From: Euglena gracilis | Lineage: Eukaryota > Euglenida > Euglenophyceae > Euglenales | Assembly (NCBI GenBank): GCA_039621445.1 | Contig: CP154955.1 | Span: 57,258,619-57,322,618, forward strand | Length of the DNA stretch: 64,000 bases | Direction: 5' to 3' | Shown: positions 9,961 to 20,464 of the stretch, one piece after another | Layout of the letters: the number at the start of each line of letters is the position of its first letter | Numbering within the stretch: the first letter of the stretch is position 1 | Notes under the pieces: model-generated | The model's input: only the letters and a program-made list of their open reading frames with translations | What the model was told of the DNA's origin: nothing | Databases searched by the model: none | Program-made: the position numbers and the translations under genes

Positions 9961-9971
9961 CTCCCCCCCTT
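9961..9971 (-). other. Polypurine tract of element B
   Basis: On the minus strand AAGGGGGGGAG stands directly before the TGACGA start of the LTR, where the plus-strand primer of an LTR retrotransposon is expected. Confidence 0.7.
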
Positions 9972-10082
9972 GCGACGAAAGTCGTTGGTTTCACCCCCCC
10001 TCCTTCTCGCTTTCCTTGGTATCGGGATGATAAAAAGATTGAAATAGTGCAACGCAATTGCGATAACATCATTTGATGTCGT

Positions 10083-10700
10083 TCAAAAGTGGCGGAACGG
10101 TGTGGAGGAATCTATTAGGCCATAGATTCTATTCCAACCACACCGAGCCCGCACCCCCCCCCCCCCACGGTTCTCACCACCGTGAAAGGAAAGGGGGGGC
10201 AAACACCACTCAAAAAAATTCCTTTTGAATGGATAAGAATCAGCCCCCCCCACCACGGTATTCCCAACCGTGAAGGGAACGGAGGGTCCATTATCACCGA
10301 AAATCCTTTCGGTGACGGATGAAAACCAGCCCCCCCCCTCCCGAGGGGAATGCCTTGGGGAGAAGATTGCCCCCACCCCTCGGCGAGAGGTGGGCTTGAC
10401 TTGCCCCCCCCCTCCCCGAGGGGAAAGCTTTTGGCAACCGCCCCCCCCCGGGCAATGGGAGGGCTTGCCTTGCCCCCCCCGGGAGGTTGGAAGGGGCAAA
10501 TCAATTCATTTTTTGGGAAATAATAACATAGCCCCCCCTCCCCCGAACAAAAGCCGACCGGGGTTTCGGACCTCACTTGCCCAAAGGTGGTGGTACGATA
10601 AAATAGCCAATCAAACCGATTGGAGAAAGGGACCACCCACCACGAGTGCCACCGACCCGTGAGAGGGGAGAAATGAAAAATCACGGATTCCTCTTTCATG
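10083..10700. repeat. Hairpin-bearing degenerate tandem repeats with C-tracts
   Basis: Units of roughly 100-125 bp each contain a perfect hairpin next to a run of C. These are CACGGT/ACCGTG at 10167-10185 and again at 10254-10272, TCAAAA/TTTTGA at about 10210-10228, and TCACCGAAA/TTTCGGTGA at 10294-10315. The stem sequences differ while the layout is kept. The overlapping ORFs translate low-complexity runs and are not supported as genes. Confidence 0.55.
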
Positions 10701-11753
10701 ACTGTGGGCGCAACGGGGCACAGTGTCGTTCGAGTGTGGTCAGGTTACACTTTCGGCCTGTAAACCGCTCGTGGAAGCTTGATATTCAAGACTTCGAATA
10801 ATAATTGAGAATCCGTCTTCAATTCGTCCAACTCAGAGTCCCAGAATTCGAATTGACAATCCGTCCTGAGTAGGTGAATGAAACGGATAGTGATGGTTGT
10901 AAGAGCCAAACGCCGCGTGGAAGTACGGGGTGTTGGGCTTCGGCGTCTTCCTTGGGTGCCGGTTTGCCTCCCCTTAATGTGGTGGCAAACCATGCACACC
11001 ATTGTAGGGGGGTTCCTTCCCCCACTTGAAAATTTGGCAATATGGCTGAGCCCAGCTGAACCCACAGGGCAATCTCAAAGCCACATTGTCAATCCCCCCC
11101 CTCCAATACTTGGAGGAGGCTGTCAAAAGAACAAACCCTCGGTTGTGCTTCCGGTGGTTTGTCCTCTTTAAGAATTTTTGGTGAAACTTTCAAACCGGAA
11201 TCCACCCACAACAACATAAACAAAACGGGTGGCAATCATGCCCTCTTTCAACGTTTTGCTTTTGTTGTTGTTGGCAATATCCCTTCCTGTTCCGGGGTGG
11301 GATCCTTTGATTGGAAAACATCCACCCGTAGAAAAAATAAGATTCCTGGCTGGTTTCCCCCTAGCCACGAGAATCCTTCATTCCTCTTTGAAATCCTTTC
11401 ACGGGAGTTCAATCGAAAATGGCAAAAAATCAACAGGGGCAATGAAATGTCCTCGATTGCCCACACCACCCTCACCCAAACCTGGGTGTGATGGTGAATG
11501 AAAACGTCAGGGAGAAATAAAAAATGAAACCAATGACGAGGAAACTCTCGTCATTTTTCCCAGGGCCTCAGCCCTATGATGGGGTCCACCTGCATCTGCG
11601 AAGGGGCATAAGGTGGGACCTCCCCCTCCCCAGGCAACCACTCCAGGCCCTTTTTCACCTCTCCTTTCCCCCCTTTTTCAGGTTGCCGTTGCCTTTAAAT
11701 CCTTAGAGACATCTAACGGCAACCCTTTTCCCAGGAAATATGCTCCTACGTCG
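10701..11753. other. No gene recognised; 3' flank of element D within element B
   Basis: Short ORFs on both strands have no recognisable motif. Small direct repeats occur at 10805-10870 (ATTGAGAATCCGTC and ATTGACAATCCGTC). A pyrimidine-rich stretch lies at 11600-11690. The LTRs of element D, if it has any, were not found here. Confidence 0.5.
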
Positions 11754-11999
11754 CTATTGTACTTCCTGGAAAAAATGTTTCGCCGGTTCCCAATTCGCCT
11801 CCTCAAACCCTTGCCACTTCGTTAAGAAAAACATTTTTCCCTTAACAAACTTGTGGTTTAGGATTTTATCCACTAAGTGGAGCACACCTGCACGGTTCTC
11901 ACCTCGTGCACTTCCTCTTGCCGGTCTCCGGCTCGGGGTTTTGACTGCCTGCCCAGGCCTCCTCCCCTGGGGCCTGGGCGGCCCCTTCACTCCTCCCAC
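11754..11999 (-). pseudogene. Chromodomain remnant of element D
   Basis: The ORF overlaps the end of the Gag ORF by 13 bases in another frame. It ends in a typical retroelement chromodomain core: LVDKILNHK, then FFLTKWQGF and the signature WEP (residues ~41-78). Chromodomains sit at the C-terminus of integrase in chromoviruses and steer integration to marked chromatin. Protease, RT, RNase H and the integrase core that should stand between Gag and this domain are absent, so D is an internal deletion derivative. The 40 residues before the domain are Arg/Pro-rich. Confidence 0.65.
11951..11989 (-). promoter_or_regulatory. Gag stop with downstream hairpin (candidate readthrough element, D)
   Basis: Reading the minus strand, the Gag TGA (11989-11987) is followed by a 7-base spacer (AGGGGCC). 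A perfect 9 bp stem follows (GCCCAGGCC at 11979-11971, GGCCTGGGC at 11959-11951) with an 11-base loop. In the Gag frame the peptide after the stop is RGRPGPRGGGLGRQSKP. Element E reads RGLPGPRDGGLGRPSNP at the same place, with several of the differences synonymous. Stop, spacer and hairpin follow the plan of known retroviral and plant-viral readthrough signals. Confidence 0.55.
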
Positions 12000-14900
12000 T
12001 CCTCCACTGCGGCGACACTCCTCCCTCGGCCGCCGTCTTTTCCTCCTTTGCCTTTTCCATCTCCCTTTCCTTTGCTCTTGCCTTTCTCATCGCCTTTGCC
12101 TTTGCCACCCTTGTCTTGTCCACCACCTTTGCCATCTCCTCCCTTTGACCATTGTGGGTTGCCTTTTCCCTTGCCTTTGGCATCCCATGAGTTGTTCCAC
12201 GACGCTCCGCCTTGGTACGGGGCATTCTGCCACTGTCCCGATGATGACCACTCTGGTTGTCGATCTCCTCCCTTCACCGCCGGTGGCGGTGACGGTGCAC
12301 TTTGGGTGGGCTGTGGTCCGGGTTGCACCGTGCTTGTCGGTTGCTCCGCCTTCTTCTCCGACACCTTTGGAGGTGTCGGGGGCCTCTTATCTTGCCGTTT
12401 GTTTCCCTTGCCCACTTGCCGGACAGCTTCTTCCTCTTCTTCTTCCGCACCATCCCACTCTGCATCCACTTCCCGGTGCCACCGCGGCTGTGGCCGATGG
12501 TCTTGCCTTTGGGGGCCGGAGATTTGCTGCGGCTCGGGCGCGTTGGCGATCCGCTGCTCCGTTCGGAGCCAACGAGTCATCAGCTCGTTGATTTCTTTTG
12601 GCCCCAACTCCGCATTGTCCGGGGAGACCTTCACAACGCTCCCGCCTTGGAGCCGCTGCCGGTCATAGAGCATTTTGATGGCATGCCGATGCTCTTCCCC
12701 TTGCGGCGTCACCTTCACTGGCTTGCCGAACCGTCGCACGGCAAGTGGTCTCAGCCCGGTCTCCGCCAGCACCATGTTCTCCACCTCCTCTGTGGCCACA
12801 TCGATTGGCAGCCCATCGAGCACCAAGGTGCCCCTCTCTGTCCTTTTGTCCTCCTCCATCGCCAGCTTCCTTCGCCACGGATCCCTTGGGATCGCATTCA
12901 TCAACAGGCGACTCAGTTCTGCATCACTGACATCGCCAAGTTGCCCACCCAGGGTCATCATCTGTGCGTAGAGCTCACGCCACGACTTCTCTGTTGGCTT
13001 GCCCGCATGCGCCATCTTCAGCCGGTGGAGCTTGCGGCGGAGGACCTCCTTGTCTTCCGCCCCGAACTCCAGGTCGAGGCGCGCCCAGTACTCTTCGTAC
13101 CCGAGGTCCGGATTGGCTTCCAGCTCCTGGTCCACCAGGAGAGCCCCGGCCTCGTCGAGTGCACTTCGCAGCAACGCCAATCGCTGTGCATCGGTCATTG
13201 CTGGCATCAGCCCTTCCGTTTCTCGTAGAAACGGAATCCACTTTCTTCTCCACATTGGCCAGTCCTCTGCAATCCCGCTGAACCTTCCGGGATGTCTGCC
13301 GCTGATGGACTCCAGGAGTTGTGGGGGTAGGAGTTGGAGTTGTGGACTGACGGTGTGTGCTTGCACTGGTGCGATGGTCACTTCCACCCCCCGCACCGCC
13401 GTTCCGGTTGTGCTCCTGGGTGGCTGTGTCACTTGCGTCATTGGCATCACTGTTTGTACTGGGATTGATGTCACTGCTTCACTTTGCACCATTGATCGCG
13501 TGCTCTTTCTTGCCAACCTGAGCTCCGGTCGCACCGCAACCGAAGATTGTTGTCGTGCTTGTATTTCTGGGTACGGTTGGGACGGGAATGTGTGGACCTC
13601 TGCACGTTGACGGACTTCTTCACGGGGGATGTGTGGTTCCTGGATGGGCGTTGTTGTGCTGAGCTGTAGCCGTGCGACTTGTCTCGCCAGATCTTGCACT
13701 TCTCGCTCCATCTGTTCACTGCTGCTCACATTGGGGCGTGATTGTTGCCGGATTAGCTGGATGTCCCTCTGTATTTCCCTGAGCTGTGTCTTTGTCTCCT
13801 TGATGGCCTTGGAGAACGCTCCCTCTCCATGGAGCACTCTCTCCCGCAGCTGTCGGATGCCGTCCTCCACCTCTTCCGTTGATTGGAGTGGTTGTTGTGG
13901 AAGTTGAAGTCGTTTGATCTCCTCGCGCATCTTGTTCTCCACCCGCTCCATGGCCCTTGCCAGTGCTTCGTCCGCCACCTCGACCTTCTTGCTCAGCCGG
14001 AGAAGGTCTCTGTCCTTCTCATCTTTGGATCGGGCCATGGAGGTCTCCAGGGCTTGTACCCTGGCCCCAAGGTGGTGGAAGTCGTGCACCTGGATCTCGA
14101 GCTTCCGGATGTACTCCGTCGTCTCGCGTTTGAACTGCTTGTTGTTCTGCTCGAGGGCCTGCACCTTGAAGATCAGATCCTGGATGAGAGTGTCAGATGT
14201 GGTCGGTTGTTGGGGTTGCGATGTCTGTTGTTTTTGCTTCATCTCCTGGATCTCCTTCGCCATCACCGCCACCTGTGTCTGCTGTGCTTGTTTCATCGCC
14301 TCCACCTCCTTCTTGATGACCGTCACTTCCTCCACCGTCGCCCGTTTCAGTCGGTCTTTCGATTGTTCGATTTCTTGGATCCGCACTGTCATTCTGTTCA
14401 TTGCCACCTCCATCTCCGGGTTCTGGATAGGTTGTTGCGGTTTTGGTGATCCTTTTGCTGCTTGTTGCTCGTGTTCGCGCCGCATCATTTCCACTAGGGA
14501 CCGGATGTCGCTGTTTCGCGTTGTTGTCTCCATCTTGATCTGCTCCTTCACCATTTGAACCTCGCTTTCGACGACGGTGATTCGCGCATCGTGTTTGCTG
14601 ATAGTGTGGATTGTCGCGGCGTCGACGGTTGCACCTTTGGAGGACGATGAAGCCGCTTCGGTCTTGATCTGCTCCTTCAACCCTTGGACATCTCGTTCCA
14701 CCATCGCGAAGCGAACCTCGTGCTGTGTGATCGCGGTTTGCGCGGCGCTCGCCGCTTCGTGCAGCGTTGTAGTCTCTGCCGCGCATCGCATCGAAACGTC
14801 ATACGCACGGGTTGCTTGCTCACGCACGAGATTGACTGCGGTGTCGCATGCGGTGATTTGTCGTTTGACTGTCTCGATGTCTTGTTGTTGTTGTGCCGCC

Positions 14901-15778
14901 GTCGCCTTGATGTCGTTGAACATCTCGTCCTGCTTGTAGTCACCCTCAGTAGGCCACCATCCTCCTTCAGACCCCCATGGTTCCCACCGTTGTTCCTCCC
15001 ACTGCTCCTGCTCCTCCGTCTCCTCTGCTCCCCCTTCCTCTGGGGAGAGTCTCGGGACCTTCTGGGGCCGGGGAGTGGCCCCAGAGGAGAACGGGGTCCG
15101 CAGCCCCATGTCTCGGCTCCCTTGGGGGGGCTGCGGTCCGTCGGTTGGGTCCGGGACGTCGGATGTCGGGGAGGAATAGGATGGGGGATGAGGGCTGAAG
15201 GATGGGGGATGTGGGGTGTATGAGGAGGAGGGTGGGGGACGGATGGAGAAGATGGAGGGATGGTTTGGGTCGGAGTCGGTGGGGGAGAAGGGTGGAGGCA
15301 GCACTGATGGGGCTTCATCGAGCGATGGGAACGGGGGGAAAAGGGGATTTCCGGTTGACTTTCCTTTCCGTGGGGTGGGGGTTCGATCCCGAGGGCTATC
15401 GAGATCAAAATCATTTGTACTTGGGGACAGCAGGGCTAGGGCTGTGCATTGGGCATCCCCGTGGGGGCTACCAAGGAGATGTGATGGGGGGCCCCCGTAC
15501 GGGATTGCGGGCATCGCTGGGGTGGGGTCGCCGAGTGCTGGGCCTCGGCCGGTGATCTGAAGGTTCACCTCAGAGTGGGCCGCGAGGAATGGGTTGTTGT
15601 GTGGGGTAGGGTCGTAAGCCTCTGCTACCAGTTTCCCAGGGGGGGTCCCGGTCTCGCTGGGGTTCCGGCAGGGTGGGTCCCGGGTCACGGATCCGGCGAG
15701 GGGGGGTGCGCGGGTGGGCTCAGCCCCCACGGAGGCCCTGGGAAGCTCCGTGGGTGCTTGGAATGGGTTGGGATCCAT
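11987..15778 (-). CDS. Large Gag polyprotein of element D (1263 codons)
   Basis: This is one uninterrupted ORF starting with an ATG (MDPNPFQAP). Residues 1-270 are Pro/Ser-rich and disordered. Residues ~290-720 form long coiled coils (heptad-like KEQIKTE and MVKEQIKME segments). Residues ~825-1000 contain the retrotransposon Gag capsid-like core (GRFSGIAEDWPMWRRKW, then WRELYAQMM). A region with DRQRLQGGSVVKV follows, and the C-terminus is a Gly-Lys-rich basic tail (GKGKGD-type repeats, ~1195-1250) that replaces zinc knuckles as the likely nucleic-acid binder. The same core and tail occur in element E. The intact frame contrasts with the decayed element B around it, so D arrived later or is under constraint. 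Its pol is missing; it would need enzymes in trans. Confidence 0.8.
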   Translation of the reverse strand: MDPNPFQAPTELPRASVGAEPTRAPPLAGSVTRDPPCRNPSETGTPPGKLVAEAYDPTPHNNPFLAAHSEVNLQITGRGPALGDPTPAMPAIPYGGPPSHLLGSPHGDAQCTALALLSPSTNDFDLDSPRDRTPTPRKGKSTGNPLFPPFPSLDEAPSVLPPPFSPTDSDPNHPSIFSIRPPPSSSYTPHPPSFSPHPPSYSSPTSDVPDPTDGPQPPQGSRDMGLRTPFSSGATPRPQKVPRLSPEEGGAEETEEQEQWEEQRWEPWGSEGGWWPTEGDYKQDEMFNDIKATAAQQQQDIETVKRQITACDTAVNLVREQATRAYDVSMRCAAETTTLHEAASAAQTAITQHEVRFAMVERDVQGLKEQIKTEAASSSSKGATVDAATIHTISKHDARITVVESEVQMVKEQIKMETTTRNSDIRSLVEMMRREHEQQAAKGSPKPQQPIQNPEMEVAMNRMTVRIQEIEQSKDRLKRATVEEVTVIKKEVEAMKQAQQTQVAVMAKEIQEMKQKQQTSQPQQPTTSDTLIQDLIFKVQALEQNNKQFKRETTEYIRKLEIQVHDFHHLGARVQALETSMARSKDEKDRDLLRLSKKVEVADEALARAMERVENKMREEIKRLQLPQQPLQSTEEVEDGIRQLRERVLHGEGAFSKAIKETKTQLREIQRDIQLIRQQSRPNVSSSEQMEREVQDLARQVARLQLSTTTPIQEPHIPREEVRQRAEVHTFPSQPYPEIQARQQSSVAVRPELRLARKSTRSMVQSEAVTSIPVQTVMPMTQVTQPPRSTTGTAVRGVEVTIAPVQAHTVSPQLQLLPPQLLESISGRHPGRFSGIAEDWPMWRRKWIPFLRETEGLMPAMTDAQRLALLRSALDEAGALLVDQELEANPDLGYEEYWARLDLEFGAEDKEVLRRKLHRLKMAHAGKPTEKSWRELYAQMMTLGGQLGDVSDAELSRLLMNAIPRDPWRRKLAMEEDKRTERGTLVLDGLPIDVATEEVENMVLAETGLRPLAVRRFGKPVKVTPQGEEHRHAIKMLYDRQRLQGGSVVKVSPDNAELGPKEINELMTRWLRTEQRIANAPEPQQISGPQRQDHRPQPRWHREVDAEWDGAEEEEEEAVRQVGKGNKRQDKRPPTPPKVSEKKAEQPTSTVQPGPQPTQSAPSPPPAVKGGDRQPEWSSSGQWQNAPYQGGASWNNSWDAKGKGKGNPQWSKGGDGKGGGQDKGGKGKGDEKGKSKGKGDGKGKGGKDGGRGRSVAAVEEWEE

Positions 15779-16147
15779 TTTTTAGTATTCCCGGCGGCGA
15801 AGTGGAGGGGGGTGCCTCCTGCGATGCCTCTGGGGGTCTGCGGAGCCGCTTAGGTGGGCCCTCGCAGGGGGGGAAATTGAGGGGGGACAGAGGGGGGGGC
15901 GGAAAAGCCTGGGTGCTAGGGGTTTTCAGGGGGTGCTTCCCACCCTTATAGCCACTTAGCCCAGCCAAATCCAGCAAGTACCTTTGAAATTGCCTTGGGG
16001 CGCTCCTGGTAGGCCAATTCCTTGAGGTTTTCTTTGATCTCCTTGAAGGTAATTTCTCCTTTGACAGTTTCCTTTGGTTTCTTTGAAATCTTTTAATTTG
16101 ATTGAATTGAACAATTGAACTTCAACAATTGAATTCCAATGCACAAA
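15779..16147. other. Spacer between D gag and B integrase
   Basis: G-rich tracts (15850-15905) are followed by an AT-rich stretch (16005-16145). On the minus strand one frame reads a charged helical peptide (KETVKGEITFKEIKENLKEL, 16075-15960) without a start codon and closes at 15951. It may be a leftover of the B 3' region. No promoter or LTR border could be fixed. Confidence 0.35.
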
Positions 16148-17450
16148 TCAGATTGAATCCATGGAAACAAGGGAGCCTGCGGAAGGCAAATGCAGAAAGG
16201 GGGTGATCAGGTAGTAGCGGAGGGTTCCGCTACTTTGTGTGCGCATGCGCTCAGGCCGCCGCCGCCCACACCAGGTATCTGGGGCACCTTCCGCCTCAGG
16301 TACCGTCCGCCGGTGGAAAAATAGGGGGATAGGCTTATCAGATGTGGGGTCCTCCACATATACCTTCAAAGCCTTCCGATGGGCCTTCATAATATGGCCC
16401 GGTTTGACTTCAATTAGGCAGGAGTGAATTCCCTCCCTTGCGGTAACCTTGCAAGGGCCCAACCAACGGGAATCCAATTTTGTGCCACTATCGGGGGGTC
16501 TCAGGTACCACACCAGATTCCCCACCTCCAATGGCTCCCAACCGTCTAAACCACGGTTGGCCCGAGCACATTGTTTGGCATGCAAATTATTCATTTTGCC
16601 AGCCACTACCAAATCAAGTCCTCTTTGCCGAGATAAAAATGATCTGGCATCTTCACAATCCCTTACCGGTTCATAAGGTAAACCACCCAATGAACGGTGT
16701 CTGCCGAACAAGATTTGAAATGGGCTTGGGCCACTCTCCCCCGGCGTATCATGAATACGGTCTAGTGCTTGGGGGGAGGGCTTCAACCCAATTCAACTTG
16801 TACTCAACCTGAATTTTCTTAAGCAGTTCCATTATTTGTTGGCCAGCCCTCTCCGCCCTACCATTCGCCTGGTGGTGGTAGGCCTGGGAGTAGGCTTGCC
16901 TAATTCCCATCAAGGCACACATTGTTTGCCACCAACCGGCGACAAAAAGTGAGCCTAGATCGGAAGTAATAATGGAAGGGACGCCAAAAGGTCGCCAAGC
17001 GTGCAACAGCATTTTCTTGGCTGCCTTGGCTCCCGTAAATCCTTTTGCTAGGTGGGGGATCGCCACTATCCAACCGGAGTGACGATCCACACACACAAGC
17101 ATGGAGTCGTAAGAATTCCCTTCCCACTCCACGAGAGGCATGCCAAACATGTCAAGGGCCGCCGAATGCATTACGTCTGGGGGTATGGGTGGAGATTCCA
17201 CTAAACCCCTAAGACTCGCCGGCCTTCGGCATGCTTGGCAAAGGCCACAAAGGCCCATGGCTCCTTTAACAAAATCTCGAGCGAGTGGGGAATCAGCCCA
17301 ATCATACCTAAGGGACATGCATTCGCATAGCCTTGGGAATCCCACATCCCCTTGGTATGAGTGGTGATCCCGAATGAGTTTTTCTTCGAGAGATTAGGGC
17401 ACACAAAGCCTCTCCTCGAAAAACATTTTGTCACCAAAAACCTTGACATT
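16148..17450 (-). pseudogene. Integrase of element B, frameshifted
   Basis: The minus-strand order is: HHCC zinc-binding part (His pair near 17370, CGLCQAC near 17235); catalytic core with the first Asp in ALDMFGMP, DRHSGWIVAI, the second Asp in IITSDLG, and the Glu in HHQANGRAERA (near 16850); then the C-terminal domain (LVWYLRPP, WLGPCKV, ~16500-16430). A frameshift near 16750-16785 separates core and C-terminal domain. No chromodomain follows, unlike C, D and E. The closest relative in the window is the integrase of E, which shares LVWYLRPP and WLGP. Confidence 0.75.
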
Positions 17451-17527
17451 TTCAGGCCATGGCACCTTTGAATCCTGGGTAGCCTGAAAAATTGGTGACC
17501 AACGGGGACATTTTAAATATTCCTGCT

Positions 17528-18186
17528 TCACGATAAATCCCACACAGAACCAGGGGGGATGGGTGAGGAATCGGTTGTAGAAGTGGCTTCCCCCCCCTCA
17601 CCACTCAAACCACCTGAAGACAACACGGGTGATTCTCGGTCTGCCCCAAGTACCTCAGCGGTAGCCGCAGCAGCAGGTTCAGGGGTTGGCGTCGTTGGTG
17701 AAGCTGGTATAGAAGTGGGTGTCAATGGAAAATGCTCCCCCCTTGGCTCTTGGACCTCCTCCACAGGACTTGTCTCATTCCCAAACTCGTCAACCCGAGT
17801 TGAGAATGAAACATGTTTTCCTTCTTCTCCCTTGGGGGTGGAGGTTGAACCCAAGCCCTGGGGTTTTGTTCCTCCAAGTGTTTCTGACTTCCTATCCCCG
17901 GTCGTGTGCACCGTCCACCCGCGTCCCCGGACCCCGTGGTAGCACCACCCCGTATGGTGACTCCACGAATGTATGTGTTGGCTGTGGTTGTTTGGTCTAC
18001 CAACCGTAGCCACATACATTCTGCCTCTTCTAATTTTTCAGTTTGAATGATTTTTCTCATTTCCTCGGTGTCAAGGGCTGACCCATGCCTTGAAATGTCC
18101 TTCAAGGCTTGGGAGGCCGGGTAAGCCCATCTTGACAACAAATCGGCTATGGTGTTCTCCCGTCTCGGGATATACCCAACCGACAA
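17528..18186 (-). pseudogene. Linker between RNase H and integrase of element B
   Basis: Two overlapping minus-strand frames cover this stretch. The upstream one begins with the end of RNase H (VGYIPRRENTIADLLSRW, 18183-18130), where the LSRW motif is the usual RNase H border. The rest is Pro/Thr/Ser-rich without a domain. At least one frameshift lies near 17980-18020. Confidence 0.5.
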
Positions 18187-18798
18187 ATCGAATTTTGATA
18201 ATATTTGATGTCACCTAGCCCTTCTCCCAATGGGACCACTTGGTGTAACTAGAACCTCTCTAGCCCAAGATTCTAGAGCCTTGTGGTCAGTGAGAACCAG
18301 GACGGGCTGCAGCCCAATCCATGATTCCCACTTTTGTAAGGCTAGGATTATGGCATAAGTCTCCCGTTCCCTAGGTACCCAGTTTCTTTGGCTGCCCGTT
18401 AGCTTCCTACTCATGAAAGCGACAGGCACAGTACGCTTGGCCCGTACGTCTTCAGGAGTAGGAGCCCTATCCTCCCCAACCAATTGTTCAAGGGTGGCGC
18501 CAACCGCATACTGGCTGGCATCCACTCTTAAAACAAATGGTTTGTCTGGCTTAACGTGTTGCAAAATTAATTCACTGCACAACAGCGATTTAATTTTCTC
18601 GAATGCCTCAATTTCGGATGGTTCCCAAGAAATCCTTTTCTTGGAACCCTTCTTCCCGTCCACTCGAGAAACGTTGAGCTTATCTTGAAGGCAAGCGACA
18701 ATGTGGGCGTAATCCTTCACATAGGAGCTGTAATAATTTGTGAACCCCAAAAAAGGCACGTAGACCCGTGATTGTTTGGGGTAGCTCCCATTTTTCAA
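18187..18798 (-). pseudogene. RNase H of element B
   Basis: The minus-strand frame opens with the connection domain (YVPFLGFTNYYSSYVKDYA) and continues into RNase H. Visible motifs are VLRVDASQYAVGA (active-site Asp), SRKLTGSQRNW, ERETYAI (Glu) and LTDHKALESW (Asp). It joins the RT through a frameshift near 18750 and the linker through one near 18200. The order and motifs are those of Ty3/gypsy. Confidence 0.75.
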
Positions 18799-19839
18799 TG
18801 GCCATTAGCTTTAGAGGGGATGGTTTTCTAACCCCACCACCCATAACATGGCCACAAAACTCAACCTCTTTTACGAAAAGACGACATTTTCTTTTGTCGG
18901 ATACAAATCTGTCTTTTCGTAAAACTTCAAGGACTCTTCGCAAATCCTTGTCGTGTGCTGCGAGTAAATCCTCACCAGGACCCACTCCAGTTCCAATCAA
19001 AATGTCGTCGATGTAAGGATCAGCCACGTCCCCACCGGGAAGAGGCGGTCTTCCATCATTTGTTGAAACTTCTGGCTTGCGTTTGTTAGACCCATCACAT
19101 TAACCCTCCACTGAAAAAGACCGAGAGGGGTACTGCAACATGTGATGGGCCGGCTTTCCGGGTCCAACGGCTGTTGGTGGAAAGCCTGCCGTACATCGAA
19201 GATGGAAAACATCATGTTTCCACCCTGTTTTACCAGGAGGTCTTCAATTACGGGAAGGGGACTGTAAGGCCCCCGCATGTCTACCACTCCCCTTCATTCG
19301 CCTCCTTTTTTCGGCACTACAAATGTTACGGACAGCCATTCCGAAACTGTTCCCTTGGGCAAACGCTCAACAAATTTCCGGTCCCACCATTCCTGTGTGA
19401 CCTTTTTGTGAGCTTCAAATCTTTCACCATGTAAGACAAAAGGTTTTTGCCTTGTGGGTACAGCCCCCTCCTTCAGAGGAATCTGGGCGTACCCATAAGG
19501 TCCCCGTACGGGAGGGTCAGTGGGTACCTCCGTACCCAACACCTCCCCTTCAAAATCCTGAAAAATTTTATTCCGAAATGCTACCACCCTGGGGTCTTCC
19601 TTCTCACCCGAGTCGCGAGCCTGGATTATGGCATTCACTGCCTTGTCCTCGGCTGGCGATTCGGTGAGATGCTTGGCTATGGTATGCAATTCCTTCTTGC
19701 CAAGGAATTTTGGTTGCATATCAAAGCCTTGCAAGGGTAGGTGCAAATTCATTTTTGGCAGGTCCAACCACACTTTTTCATTTTCAAGGGACTCCGTGGT
19801 TGGTGCGTTTTCAGGGGATTCTCCGAAGTCAGAAACCAC
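18680..19839 (-). pseudogene. Reverse transcriptase of element B
   Basis: The RT is read in pieces: 19839-19294 (N-terminal part with VRGPYGYAQIPLKEG, FVVPKKGG), a TGA at 19294 where the family has Trp, 19287-18997 (VVDMRGPYSPLPVIEDLL, FSIFDVRQAFHQ, FQWRVNVMGLTNAS), then after a frameshift 19027-18680 with the catalytic YIDDILIGTG. The start overlaps the protease ORF by ~90 bases in the -1 frame. Stop and frameshift make it non-functional as it stands. Confidence 0.75.
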
Positions 19840-20464
19840 AACCCCACTCTTTTTTGTGAATTGTGTTTTTTCTTCCCCTTATGAGATTTCCGTTTCTGAT
19901 TTCTTGTATCCCACTCGTACAAGAAACTCAGATTAGGGTTGTCAAAAACCAAAGCCTTATGGTGTGGGAACACACCCAGACCATGTTCGGCTAACCATGG
20001 AAATGATAATATAGCATCTACCTCAATATCCGCGAGGTAGAATTCCCCTTCGAGGTACAAGGCCTGGGTGCCCCCCTGCCCCGTACCCCTACGTTGAAAA
20101 CCCAACTCCAATTTAATACACTGGTCGCCCCCCAAAACACATTGGCCATTGGCAGCCACCAGCCGAATAGGCATTCGTGGTGACCTGGCCAAATGTTTTG
20201 GAACGACGGACCTTTTGACCAGGTTCTCCTGGGCTCCCGTGTCCACCAAAACTTTGAGCTGCCTGGTATCACCGTTAGGGAGATACGTCTGTGATGACAT
20301 CAAAAGTTGCAGCTCGTTTTCTGTGGGCAACACCTGATTAACCTTCAAGGCGTTGGCCAAATGACGACAACGGACTGGAATTTGCAATTCCTCAAAATCC
20401 TGTGAATTTTGGGAAATTTCTTTGGGCTGGCCCCCCAGAATATCCCCAGCACTTAGGAGATAAT
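19749..20464 (-). CDS. Aspartic protease domain of element B (same frame as the methyltransferase)
   Basis: The ORF that starts inside the methyltransferase continues without a break into a retropepsin-like domain. LKVLVDTGAQENLV (active site DTG, near 20255-20220) and DAILSFPWLAEHGLGV (flap/ILG-like motif, near 20010-19965) flank a hydrophobic stretch. The family cleaves the Gag-Pol precursor. It ends at 19749 and overlaps the RT frame. This places the methyltransferase directly upstream of protease in one polyprotein. Confidence 0.75.

Noticed and set aside
13883-14449. Leu/His/Arg-rich plus-strand ORF opposite the D Gag
   Set aside because: It is the antisense of a coiled-coil coding region; no independent evidence.
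16230-16300. Similarity between the 3' side of B integrase and the 3' side of E (52345-52450)
   Set aside because: Shared GGCCGCC and CACAC words only; too short and GC-biased to define a common LTR.
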